In this document: positions 1-6,873 of the stretch, piece by piece
How positions within the stretch are numbered: the stretch's first letter is position 1
How the letters are laid out: each line of letters starts with the position of its first letter
Assembly (NCBI GenBank): GCA_041920415.1
Contig: JBHGYD010000037.1
Coordinates: 1 to 22,468, forward strand
Source: JBHGYD01 sp041920415
GTDB taxonomy: Bacteria > Bacillota > Bacilli > Bacillales > Anoxybacillaceae
Reading direction: 5' to 3'
DNA length: 22,468 bases
Notes under the pieces: generated by a model
Told to the model about the DNA's origin: nothing
Seen by the model: the letters and a program-made list of their open reading frames with translations, nothing else
Databases searched by the model: none
Position numbers and translations under genes: made by a program

Positions 1-38
1 GCGTTCGTCCTGAGCCAGGATCAAACTCTCCATAGAAA
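1..38 (-). rRNA. rrs: 16S ribosomal RNA, 5' end only
   Basis: The reverse complement carries the universal 5' segment of bacterial 16S rRNA (AGAGTTTGATCCTGGCTCAG, the 27F primer site) followed by GACGAACGC. The gene runs leftwards out of the window, so only its first few dozen bases are present. The exact mature 5' end is an estimate by analogy with B. subtilis. This marks the start of an rRNA operon transcribed on the minus strand. Confidence 0.97.
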
Positions 39-92
39 GTTTAATATCTAACTCATCGTTCATTGACGTGGACGCTTCGTTTTGTTCAGTTT

Positions 93-102
93 TCAAAGAA
101 CA
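93..102 (-). promoter_or_regulatory. rrn boxA antitermination element
   Basis: On the minus strand the leader reads TGTTCTTTGAAAACTG. This matches the boxA-type element (TGTTCTTTGA) found in Bacillus rRNA leaders, where Nus factors bind to prevent premature termination. It lies about 55 nt upstream of the 16S start and downstream of both promoters, as expected. Confidence 0.75.
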
Positions 103-132
103 TTTGTTTTTGTCGCTCAAGGCGACTTTTTT

Positions 133-161
133 AATATATCATTTTGTTTTTTCTTTGTCAA
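133..161 (-). promoter_or_regulatory. rRNA operon promoter P2 (proximal)
   Basis: The minus strand has a -35 TTGACA (156-161), a 17-nt spacer and a -10 TATATT (133-138). Six A residues follow and then a G at 126, the likely start site. Initiation with G is the property that makes Bacillus rRNA promoters respond to GTP level. The first transcribed bases form a small GTCGC/GCGAC stem (112-126). Confidence 0.88.
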
Positions 162-207
162 CACTTTTTTATTTGTTTTTTTTCGTCGCATCCAAGCGAC
201 GTTTTTA

Positions 208-236
208 AATATATCATGTCTAAATATATAAGTCAA
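208..236 (-). promoter_or_regulatory. rRNA operon promoter P1 (distal)
   Basis: The minus strand has a -35 TTGACT (231-236), a 17-nt spacer and a -10 TATATT (208-213). The likely start is a G near 200, followed by a CGTCGC/GCGACG stem (184-201). The module repeats P2 exactly 75 bp away in spacing, -10 and start-site stem. AT-rich DNA upstream could act as an UP element. Confidence 0.85.
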
Positions 237-333
237 CTATATTTTTAAAAGTACGATTCAAGTTTTTGCAGGAGCTTTTCTCCTCTCGTTTTCGCTTCAA
301 AAGAGGATTCTTTTTTTATAATAGGTGAAAAAA

Positions 334-364
334 CTCCCACTTTGAAGCGAAGTGAAAGTGAGAG
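334..364 (-). terminator. Rho-independent terminator of the acetyltransferase gene
   Basis: On the minus strand CTCTCACTTT pairs with AAAGTGGGAG (10 bp, one G-U pair) around an 11-nt loop. Six T residues follow. It begins 11 nt after the acetyltransferase stop codon and separates that gene from the rRNA promoters. Confidence 0.75.
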
Positions 365-374
365 TAGTTCAATT

Positions 375-929
375 TCAATGTTTATTATTTTTGTTCCAAT
401 CCCTTGCCAACATCCCATAAACGATATGATCAACAAAATGATCATATAGCCATTCAGCATCCCTAATTGTTCCTTCATTAACAAACCCTAATCGTTCCGG
501 AATCGCCCTACTCTTTTCATTTTCAACAGCACATCTTATTTCGACTCTGTTTAACTTTAATTCGTTGAACGCATAATTAATATACGCAATACATGATTTC
601 GTCATCAAACCATGACCTTGAAATGGTTCTCCTAGCCAATAGCCTATGCTTGTTTTTTTATTTGCCCAGTCGATACTATGGAATCCAATGACACCAGCTA
701 GTTGCCCTTTGTACCAAATACCCGTTTCAAATCCGTTATTCGAAGCAAATTTTTTGATTGTCATCTCAATAAAAGATTTTGTATCTTCAATAGTTCTTAT
801 AGAGTCAACCCACGGCAGCCATTTTCGCAAATATGATCGACAAGAATCCGTAAGGGCAAATAGCTTCTCTGCATCTTGATACGTAAACAATCTCAGAAAT
901 GTCTCTTTATCAATTTGAAAGGAAAACAT
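375..929 (-). CDS. ydaF: GNAT-family N-acetyltransferase (RimJ/RimL class, YdaF-like)
   Basis: A 184-residue protein likely to transfer an acetyl group from acetyl-CoA to an amino group; relatives of the RimJ/RimL class acetylate N-termini of ribosomal proteins, but the substrate here is unproven. The acetyl-CoA pyrophosphate-binding loop is visible as QGHGL at residues 104-108 after the GYWLG strand. The C-terminal RVEIRCAVENEKSRAIPERLGF block (about 128-149) is typical of the class, with I-P replacing the more usual small-residue pair before ERLGF. Length matches B. subtilis YdaF (about 183). The ATG is preceded by AGGTGAT at good spacing. It is monocistronic: a terminator lies just downstream and pbuG ends with its own terminator upstream. 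The family call is secure and the ydaF assignment fairly likely. Confidence 0.85.
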   Translation of the reverse strand: MFSFQIDKETFLRLFTYQDAEKLFALTDSCRSYLRKWLPWVDSIRTIEDTKSFIEMTIKKFASNNGFETGIWYKGQLAGVIGFHSIDWANKKTSIGYWLGEPFQGHGLMTKSCIAYINYAFNELKLNRVEIRCAVENEKSRAIPERLGFVNEGTIRDAEWLYDHFVDHIVYGMLARDWNKNNKH

Positions 930-1188
930 CTACATCACCTACACTTTCCATCTCGTTTACAAATCAAGCGTGAATCAAAGTTCTCTTCACTGCTCAACCA
1001 ACAAAAAATATCGATATAATTCCAACTTGATTTTTTTCAACATGATGAACACTTAATATTGCTCATTTTATGGCGCCTGTCGTTGAAAAAGAAAAAGTTC
1101 GGCTTGTCATTAATAGCCAACTTTTAAGTTGAATTTATATAATTACCTATATTATACAGTGTTTTTTCATAAAAGCGCTATAATAAAA
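930..1188. other. Intergenic region with a weak promoter candidate
   Basis: No coding sequence is apparent in this AT-rich spacer between pbuG's terminator and the acetyltransferase start. On the minus strand TTGAAA (1035-1040), a 16-nt spacer and TATATC (1013-1018) could be the acetyltransferase promoter. The match is imperfect and would leave a leader of about 80 nt. I see nothing else of note. Confidence 0.4.
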
Positions 1189-1219
1189 AAGGATGCTCAC
1201 TCCAAATGTGAACATCCTT
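1189..1219 (-). terminator. pbuG Rho-independent terminator
   Basis: On the minus strand AAGGATG-T-TCAC pairs with GTGA-G-CATCCTT around ATTTGGA, followed by six T residues. The hairpin begins 8 nt beyond the pbuG stop. Confidence 0.9.
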
Positions 1220-1227
1220 ATTTCTTT

Positions 1228-2553
1228 CTATTCTCTTAAAAATACGAAATATGAGATAAAAATGAAGAACAACGCATATAAAATCGGATGAACTTCTTTG
1301 CCGCGACCTTTTAAAATCATCGTAATTGGATAAAAGATGAAGCCAACAGCAATTCCTGTCGCGATACTGTAAGAAAGTGGCATCGTGATTAACGTAAAAA
1401 ATGCTGGAACAGCAATCTCAAATTTCTTCCAATCAATCTCACCAATGGAAGAGGCCATTAACACACCGACGATAATTAAAGCTGGGGCCGTAACCGGAGC
1501 AGTAATGACACTTAATAACGGTGAGAAAAATAAGGCCAACAGGAACAAAATACCTGTGACAACAGCTGAAAATCCAGAACGTCCGCCCGCTGCAACACCT
1601 GCTGACGATTCGATATAAGAAGTGGTTGTTGATGTTCCCAAAATCGACCCCACTATGACAGCTGTTGCATCAACAAGCAACGCTTTTCCTGCTCTAGGCA
1701 ATTTATTGTCCTTTAACAAACCTGCTTGGTTCGCTACAGCAAGAAGCGTTCCTGTCGCATCAAAAAAGTCGACAATGAAGAATGTCAACACAACTCCGAG
1801 CATTTTTAATGTAAAAATGTCACCTAAATGTTGAATAGCAACTCCAAATGTCGGAGAAATATCCGGAATCGCTCCAACGATTTTATGAGGTACTTCAATT
1901 AGCCCAAACAACATTCCTGCAATAGCGGTAATAACCATGCCATAAAAAACGCCGCCGTTTACTTTTTTGACCATCAAAATCACTGTTACAAATAAACCAA
2001 ATAACGCTAATAGCGTATTACCATCTTTAAAATTGCTCAAACCTACTAGTGTTGCTGGATTATCAACAATAATTCTAGCGTTTTGGAATCCGATAAACGT
2101 AATGAATAAACCAATTCCAGACCCAACCGCGTATTTTAAATCAAGCGGAATCGCATCAATAATTTTTTCGCGAATGCCCGTCAATGTTAAAACAGTAAAA
2201 ATAATCCCAGAAATAAATACTCCGGCTAACGCTGTTTGCCATGGAATATGCATATGTAATACGACTGTAAACGCAAAAAATGCATTTAATCCCATCCCTG
2301 GCGCTAAAGCAATTGGGTATCGTGCTAAAACCCCCATTAGAATCGAACCGTATGCCGCAGCCAGCGCAGTCGCTACAAACACCGCTCCTTGGTCAATTCG
2401 CAGTTCATTTGGAAAATCTTTAACAGCTCCTAGCGAAAGAGTAAATGGGTTTACAAACAAAATATAAGCCATCGATAAAAACGTGGTTAACCCAGCAATA
2501 ATTTCTGTACGATAATTTGTGCCGAGTTCATCAAATTGGAAATACTTTCTCAT
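1228..2553 (-). CDS. pbuG: Guanine/hypoxanthine permease PbuG (NCS2/AzgA-like)
   Basis: A 441-residue polytopic membrane protein that imports hypoxanthine and guanine, matching B. subtilis PbuG (440 aa) almost end to end. Family hallmarks are an FDELGTNYRTEI start, APGMGLNAFFAF in the N-terminal half, DFFDATGTLLAVANQAG, and the serine/threonine-rich GTSTTTSYIESSAGV substrate-binding segment. The upstream in-frame ATG at 2574 adds seven residues, but the AGGGGGG ribosome binding site (2564-2570) sits inside that extension, 8-9 nt before the ATG at 2553, so 2553 is the start. Expression is placed under a guanine riboswitch (2784-2858) and a strong leader terminator (2581-2609). Downstream lies its own terminator. 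Confidence 0.95.
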   Translation of the reverse strand: MRKYFQFDELGTNYRTEIIAGLTTFLSMAYILFVNPFTLSLGAVKDFPNELRIDQGAVFVATALAAAYGSILMGVLARYPIALAPGMGLNAFFAFTVVLHMHIPWQTALAGVFISGIIFTVLTLTGIREKIIDAIPLDLKYAVGSGIGLFITFIGFQNARIIVDNPATLVGLSNFKDGNTLLALFGLFVTVILMVKKVNGGVFYGMVITAIAGMLFGLIEVPHKIVGAIPDISPTFGVAIQHLGDIFTLKMLGVVLTFFIVDFFDATGTLLAVANQAGLLKDNKLPRAGKALLVDATAVIVGSILGTSTTTSYIESSAGVAAGGRSGFSAVVTGILFLLALFFSPLLSVITAPVTAPALIIVGVLMASSIGEIDWKKFEIAVPAFFTLITMPLSYSIATGIAVGFIFYPITMILKGRGKEVHPILYALFFIFISYFVFLRE

Positions 2554-2580
2554 TTCTTTGTCCCCCCTAAACATAAATAA

Positions 2581-2609
2581 AACGCTTCTAGTAAGCTACC
2601 AGAAGCGTT
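2581..2609 (-). terminator. Leader terminator upstream of pbuG
   Basis: The minus-strand RNA has a 13-bp stem: AACGCTTCT pairs with AGAAGCGTT, then a G-U pair, then GTA with TAC around the loop GCT. TTATTTATGTTTA follows. It ends just before the pbuG ribosome binding site, so it can stop transcription before the gene. It is probably the expression platform of the purine riboswitch, or a terminator for the small ORF at 2596-2748. The loop-proximal GGTAGCTT is exactly complementary to AAGCTACC in aptamer helix P3/loop L3. Confidence 0.8.
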
Positions 2610-2748
2610 GACTAATAAGGATAATGAACATAGAGAGGACGAGCAAAAACACAGATATATAAATACAGATTGATTTTCCAACATATGCAAACCGTTTTGA
2701 TCGTTCTTTTAGTCGACTTAAACGGTCTTGCTTATGTCGTTTTTTCAA
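2596..2748 (-). CDS. Possible small membrane peptide in the pbuG leader
   Basis: A 50-residue ORF beginning at TTG lies between the guanine aptamer and the leader terminator. The product has a strongly basic N-terminus (KKRHKQDRLSRLKERSKR, about residues 2-19) and then one hydrophobic helix (about 27-45, ending LSMFIILIS). This is the composition of a small single-pass membrane protein with a cytoplasmic basic end. The UAG stop falls in the loop of the terminator hairpin. Against it: TTG start, no convincing Shine-Dalgarno (only a GAGAGAG about 20 nt upstream), and I recognise no family. If translated, a ribosome reaching the stop would cover the terminator, so it could be a regulatory leader peptide as well as, or instead of, a functional protein. 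Confidence 0.4.
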   Translation of the reverse strand: MKKRHKQDRLSRLKERSKRFAYVGKSICIYISVFLLVLSMFIILISQRFW

Positions 2749-2783
2749 TCTGAATTTATATAAACTGCTCTCTCTATCTCATT

Positions 2784-2858
2784 ATACCTCGTAGTCAAGC
2801 TATTTACGGTAGCTTGGTAGAAACTCTCGAGCCATATTCCCGAGATTATACGACGTAT
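2784..2858 (-). promoter_or_regulatory. Purine riboswitch aptamer, guanine type (pbuG leader)
   Basis: The minus strand shows the conserved purine aptamer core. P1 is ATACGTCGT paired with ACGAGGTAT (one mismatch). ATAATC opens J1/2, P2 carries the AATATGG loop, TTTCTACC forms J2/3, and P3 is CAAGCTA/TAGCTTG with loop CCGTAAA. The residue equivalent to position 74 is C (GACTACG), which specifies guanine or hypoxanthine rather than adenine. It lies about 22 nt downstream of the promoter's expected start site. No terminator immediately follows; the first one is about 175 nt away at 2581-2609. Confidence 0.95.
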
Positions 2859-2886
2859 TTTGACAATATTCGCTTTTTCCATTTAC

Positions 2887-2915
2887 ATTTTATCAACCGA
2901 AGAGATACCCGTCAA
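2887..2915 (-). promoter_or_regulatory. pbuG promoter
   Basis: On the minus strand TTGACG (2910-2915), a 17-nt spacer and TAAAAT (2887-2892) form a good sigma-A promoter placing the start near 2880, just before the riboswitch aptamer. Confidence 0.85.
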
Positions 2916-2920
2916 TACAA

Positions 2921-2952
2921 AAAACGAACATTTTTATAAAAATGTTCGTTTT
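2921..2952 (-). terminator. guaA terminator
   Basis: A perfect 15-bp inverted repeat (AAAACGAACATTTTT, AT loop, and its complement) starts 17 nt beyond the guaA stop. A T-rich tract follows on the minus strand. It insulates guaA from the pbuG promoter, whose -35 begins only 6 bp away. Confidence 0.88.
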
Positions 2953-2969
2953 TGTTCGTATTTATAATA

Positions 2970-4508
2970 TTATTCCCATTCGATTGTTGCTGGCGGCTTA
3001 CTTGTGATATCGTACACTACACGGTTCACATGCGGTACTTCGTTCACAATCCGTGTGGAGATTACTTCCAATACGTCCCATGGAATGCGTGCCCAGTCTG
3101 CTGTCATACCATCAATCGACGTCACAGCACGGATTCCAACCGTATAATCATATGTGCGTGCATCTCCCATCACACCTACGCTACGGATATCAGGAAGCAC
3201 GGTGAAGTATTGCCAAATTTCCCGATCAAGTCCTGCTTTTTTTATTTCCTCGCGTAAAATGGCATCAGATTCACGCACAATTTCTAACTTTTCTTCTGTT
3301 ACCTCGCCAAGCACACGAATACCTAATCCAGGACCTGGGAATGGTTGACGCCATACAATTTCATCTGGAATCCCTAATTCCGTTCCAAGCGCACGTACTT
3401 CATCTTTAAATAATGTGTTTAACGGTTCAATCAACTTAAATTTCATATCTTCTGGTAAACCGCCGACGTTATGATGCGATTTAATCGTTTGTGCCGTGGC
3501 TGTTCCGCTTTCGATAATATCCGTATAAAGCGTACCTTGTACTAAAAACTCAATGCCTTCTAACTTTGCCGCCTCGTCATCAAACACATAAATGAATTCA
3601 TTTCCGATAATTTTTCGCTTTTGCTCTGGATCGGAAACACCTTTTAATTTGTTGAGGAAACGTTCTTTCGCATCCACTTTAATGACGTTCATATGGAATC
3701 CTTCGCGGAATGTTTTCATAACACTTTCCGCTTCGCCTTTACGCAACAATCCATGGTCAACAAAAATACATGTTAATTGGTCTCCAATCGCCCGATGAAC
3801 AAGCACCGCCGCGACAGAAGAATCAACGCCGCCGCTTAACGCGCAAAGCACTTTTTTATCGCCGACGAGCTCACGAATTTTGCGAATTTCATTATCAATA
3901 AAGCTGCCCATCGTCCAATCGCCTTTGCATTGGCACACATTGAACACAAAATTTTTCAACATGTCATTTCCATATACGGAATGGCGCACTTCCGGATGGA
4001 ATTGAACCGCATAAAATTTTCTTGTTTCATCGCTCATCGCTGCAATCGGACAAGACGGGCTTGTCGCATCAATCGAAAATCCTTCCGGTGGAGCAGTCAC
4101 TAAATCACCATGGCTCATCCAAACAACTTGTTCATTCGGGAGACGCTCAAACAACGTTGATGTACGTTGAACATTGATCGTTGCTTTTCCATACTCACGA
4201 TGTGTCGCTTTTTCTACTTTTCCACCTAGGTGGTGCGTCATTAATTGCATCCCATAACAAATACCTAAAATTGGTAATCCTAATTCAAAAATGTTAGGGT
4301 CACAAGTAAACGCATTTTCATCATAAACGCTATTTGGACCACCCGAAAACACGATTCCTTTCGCATTCATCGCTTGAATTTCCTCAGCGGTAATCGTATG
4401 CGGATGCAATTCGCTATATACCCCGAACTCGCGAATGCGGCGAGTAATTAATTGGTTATATTGACTACCGAAATCCAAGACAACAATCATTTCTTGTTTT
4501 CCCTGCAT
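2970..4508 (-). CDS. guaA: GMP synthase (glutamine-hydrolysing)
   Basis: A 512-residue enzyme that converts XMP to GMP using ATP and glutamine, the last step of guanine nucleotide synthesis. The N-terminal class I glutamine amidotransferase domain has the nucleophile motif GICYGMQ (Cys84) and the FHPE His/Glu pair (His171, Glu173). The ATP-pyrophosphatase domain begins with the PP-loop SGGVDSS (about 225-231), and the C-terminal dimerisation domain ends in KPPATIEWE. Length equals the B. subtilis enzyme (513). The ATG follows AGGTGATGAG. It has its own promoter, guanine riboswitch and terminator, so guanine represses GMP synthesis independently of pbuG next door. Confidence 0.98.
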   Translation of the reverse strand: MQGKQEMIVVLDFGSQYNQLITRRIREFGVYSELHPHTITAEEIQAMNAKGIVFSGGPNSVYDENAFTCDPNIFELGLPILGICYGMQLMTHHLGGKVEKATHREYGKATINVQRTSTLFERLPNEQVVWMSHGDLVTAPPEGFSIDATSPSCPIAAMSDETRKFYAVQFHPEVRHSVYGNDMLKNFVFNVCQCKGDWTMGSFIDNEIRKIRELVGDKKVLCALSGGVDSSVAAVLVHRAIGDQLTCIFVDHGLLRKGEAESVMKTFREGFHMNVIKVDAKERFLNKLKGVSDPEQKRKIIGNEFIYVFDDEAAKLEGIEFLVQGTLYTDIIESGTATAQTIKSHHNVGGLPEDMKFKLIEPLNTLFKDEVRALGTELGIPDEIVWRQPFPGPGLGIRVLGEVTEEKLEIVRESDAILREEIKKAGLDREIWQYFTVLPDIRSVGVMGDARTYDYTVGIRAVTSIDGMTADWARIPWDVLEVISTRIVNEVPHVNRVVYDITSKPPATIEWE

Positions 4509-4525
4509 CTCATCACCTCATTACA

Positions 4526-4575
4526 AAATAAAAAACTAGAATTACCCCTTCATGGATCAAGGCAGAATTCTAGTT
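4526..4575 (-). terminator. guaA riboswitch expression platform (terminator/antiterminator)
   Basis: On the minus strand AACTAGAATT and AATTCTAGTT close a long hairpin (4534-4575) containing a CCTT/AAGG inner pairing, followed by TTTTATTTT. The 5' arm (UAGAAUUCUGCCUU) can instead pair with the 3' strand of aptamer P1 and the bases after it (AAGGCAGA, two-base bulge, AUUCUA). That 14-bp antiterminator is mutually exclusive with both the ligand-bound aptamer and the terminator, the usual OFF-switch logic. Confidence 0.92.
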
Positions 4576-4600
4576 GAACTCGTAAAAATAGAATGATCTG

Positions 4601-4671
4601 CCTTCATAGTCGGGTCATTTACGGTGACCCGGTAGAGACTCTCGAACCATATTATCGAGGATATATGAAGG
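4601..4671 (-). promoter_or_regulatory. Purine riboswitch aptamer, guanine type (guaA leader)
   Basis: The conserved core is complete on the minus strand. P1 is CCTTCATA paired with TATGAAGG, and ATATCC follows at J1/2. The P2 loop carries AATATGG, J2/3 is TCTCTACC, and P3 is GGGTCA/TGACCC with loop CCGTAAA. The specificity base is C (GACTATG), so the ligand is guanine or hypoxanthine. It is followed directly by the alternative hairpins at 4526-4575. Confidence 0.96.
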
Positions 4672-4699
4672 TATGGTGCATCGTATTAAATTTTAATCC

Positions 4700-4729
4700 A
4701 TTCTATCAACTCTTTCTGACGACGGTCAA
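4700..4729 (-). promoter_or_regulatory. guaA promoter
   Basis: On the minus strand TTGACC (4724-4729), an 18-nt spacer and TAGAAT (4700-4705) place the start about 20 nt before the aptamer. The -35 overlaps the last codons of the upstream transglutaminase gene. Confidence 0.75.
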
Positions 4730-6870
4730 GATGCAGTCTTTTTTATTAAATTTTCCCATAATTCTTTCATCTTCTCCCATTCGATGTTCACTGCTTCGTT
4801 TTGATAAACCGCTTTTTCGTATAAAAGCGTAAGTTGGCTCATTTCGTTCGTTCCAAACCATTCATCGACATAAGAAGCATACTGGCGCAATGTTTGTTCT
4901 TTTTTTCGCTTTAATCCATAATCGTCCAAATGGTTTAACAATGAAAGATATGCCTTGATAAAAACGTAATCACCGCGCTTATATTTGAACGATAGAAGCG
5001 TGATAGATGGCCACCATTTTCGTCTCGTTTTATACAATAGTAAAGCAATACCGAGTAAAACAAGCATCACCATCGTTATTTCTTTCAATGATAAAAAGGC
5101 AAAAAAGGAAGTTAGTTTGTCTTTTACGCTTGGTGACGGGGTGTTTTCCTGCTTCAACACATCCTTTAGTGGTGTTCGCTTTTGTTCCGGTTGCGTCTGT
5201 TGTGGTGTTGGCGTTGGCACAGTTTGAGATTTTGGCTCCATAAAACGATATGGATTACTGAATCCTTGTGTCGGCTCAAACGGAACCCATCCTATTCCCG
5301 AAAAATATACTTCTACCCATGAATGAGCATTATTATTCGTAATCGCATAAACATTTTTTTCGTCCTTTGTTGTGTCCACGAACTCCCCGGATGTATATCC
5401 TTTCACCCAGCGAGCCGGAATGCCGACGGAACGAAGCAATACGACCATCGCCGTTGAAAAATTATCGCAATATCCTTTTTTCGTTTTAAATAAAAACTGG
5501 TCAACATAATCATCATTTTTTCCCGGAACCGCAACATCTTTCGTTTCATAAAAATAATCATTCAAGCTAAAATATTGTTCAATCGCCTTTGTTTTTTCAT
5601 ATTGAGTCGTTTTTCCTTGTGTAATTCGTTGGGCCAATTCGCGAACCCTTTTTGGTAAGTTTGAGGGAAGTTGGGTATATTGTTTTAATAGTTGCTCATC
5701 TTTTACAACAGGAGCGGCATTCAATTGATCAACAGAAAACGTCGGATACTCATACGTAAGTTCATACTCTTGTAAAGGTACTATGTATGATTCGCGATCA
5801 GTTGGATAAATTTTTTCGTTGCTGGCTTGTAAGCGAAACACAACATCTTGCGGAACATGAACCGCTTTTAACCCTTCCGGATAGATTAAATAAGAATATT
5901 GTTGTGACGTGCTTACTTTGGCAGTGAACGTCTCTTTTTTCACGTTATCCTCAAACCATTGATGCACGGTATTTTCTTTTTCAAATGTTTTCACCTGAAC
6001 ATGATCGGTTACTTCCCATCCTTTTCCTGTATAAATATCTTTTGTTTCTACACGCCAATAATGCCGTTGTCGATCTTCTGCCGTAAAAACAACCGTATTG
6101 TCAGCGATAAATGGTCCCCCTAATTGTGAATCATTATTTCCATAACCAATCTTTTTGATAGAGGAATTACTTTTTTCCTCTCCTGTTCCTTGAGCATAGC
6201 TTTTGACAAAGGCCACAGGATCCGGCCACTGCGCGCCGAATTTCGGTCCTATATAACCAACGAACAACGAAAGACAAATAACACTAATGCATGTCCAAAG
6301 CCATCTTAGATTCTGCATCGCTCCATTTTCTTTGCCATGTAACTTTTCATAATGAAGCCAACTTAACAGAAAAAAACCGAATCCAACTAACCGAACAATA
6401 GCTCCGTTCCCATGAAACACCGTAAACGTATCAAGCACAGCAACATACGTTACGGTCATCACGTAAAAAAGAAATAATCTTTTTTGTACAAATAACCAAT
6501 ATCGTACAAGATACGTCATCATCCATAACAACAAGAAAAATAAAAAACTGCGAAAAGGGTTGGTCATTTCTGTCCAACGAAAACGGATAATAATAGGAAT
6601 ATGATGAACAATTTCATACAAAAGGGAAAGTATTGACTGAGAAAATAACAGATGTAAAGCATACACAATATAACCAATTTTTAAAAAAGCCCCTAACCAA
6701 AAAGGGGTGCGCAAAAAATAAAGAAGAAAACAAAGAGCAACAAAAACGACAAACCCTTCGATATTTCTTGTATCTGAAACCGTTTCAAGCGGAATAAGCC
6801 ACTCCCATAAAAGCCAAAACGCAAATACATACAAAACAAGCGCTTTCATACTTTGTTTAGTGTAAACCAC
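4726..6870 (-). CDS. yebA: Membrane-anchored transglutaminase-like protein (YebA/TgpA family)
   Basis: A 714-residue membrane protein. The first ~210 residues hold several transmembrane helices. The outer-face region (about 215-540) ends in a transglutaminase-like fold with GYCDNFSTAM (Cys468) and NNAHSWVEV (His516). The third catalytic position, usually Asp in xDPT, is Glu532 in VPFEPT. A Pro/Gln/Thr-rich linker (about 550-582), one more helix (599-615) and a C-terminal cytoplasmic DUF4129-like tail follow. The start is GTG at 6870 with GGTGGG 9 nt upstream, 3 nt after the yeaD stop, implying translational coupling. MoxR-DUF58-transglutaminase operons are widespread, but the substrate of this branch is not established. 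Confidence 0.88.
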   Translation of the reverse strand: MVYTKQSMKALVLYVFAFWLLWEWLIPLETVSDTRNIEGFVVFVALCFLLYFLRTPFWLGAFLKIGYIVYALHLLFSQSILSLLYEIVHHIPIIIRFRWTEMTNPFRSFLFFLLLWMMTYLVRYWLFVQKRLFLFYVMTVTYVAVLDTFTVFHGNGAIVRLVGFGFFLLSWLHYEKLHGKENGAMQNLRWLWTCISVICLSLFVGYIGPKFGAQWPDPVAFVKSYAQGTGEEKSNSSIKKIGYGNNDSQLGGPFIADNTVVFTAEDRQRHYWRVETKDIYTGKGWEVTDHVQVKTFEKENTVHQWFEDNVKKETFTAKVSTSQQYSYLIYPEGLKAVHVPQDVVFRLQASNEKIYPTDRESYIVPLQEYELTYEYPTFSVDQLNAAPVVKDEQLLKQYTQLPSNLPKRVRELAQRITQGKTTQYEKTKAIEQYFSLNDYFYETKDVAVPGKNDDYVDQFLFKTKKGYCDNFSTAMVVLLRSVGIPARWVKGYTSGEFVDTTKDEKNVYAITNNNAHSWVEVYFSGIGWVPFEPTQGFSNPYRFMEPKSQTVPTPTPQQTQPEQKRTPLKDVLKQENTPSPSVKDKLTSFFAFLSLKEITMVMLVLLGIALLLYKTRRKWWPSITLLSFKYKRGDYVFIKAYLSLLNHLDDYGLKRKKEQTLRQYASYVDEWFGTNEMSQLTLLYEKAVYQNEAVNIEWEKMKELWENLIKKTAS

Positions 6871-6873
6871 TGT

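Noticed and set aside
245..484. 79-codon minus-strand ORF
   Set aside because: It overlaps the GNAT gene in another frame, has no ribosome site, and crosses the gene's terminator. Only its 3' part is noted as a possible relic.
4593..4832. 79-codon plus-strand ORF over the guaA leader
   Set aside because: It runs antisense through the guanine riboswitch, promoter and the end of yebA, with no ribosome site.
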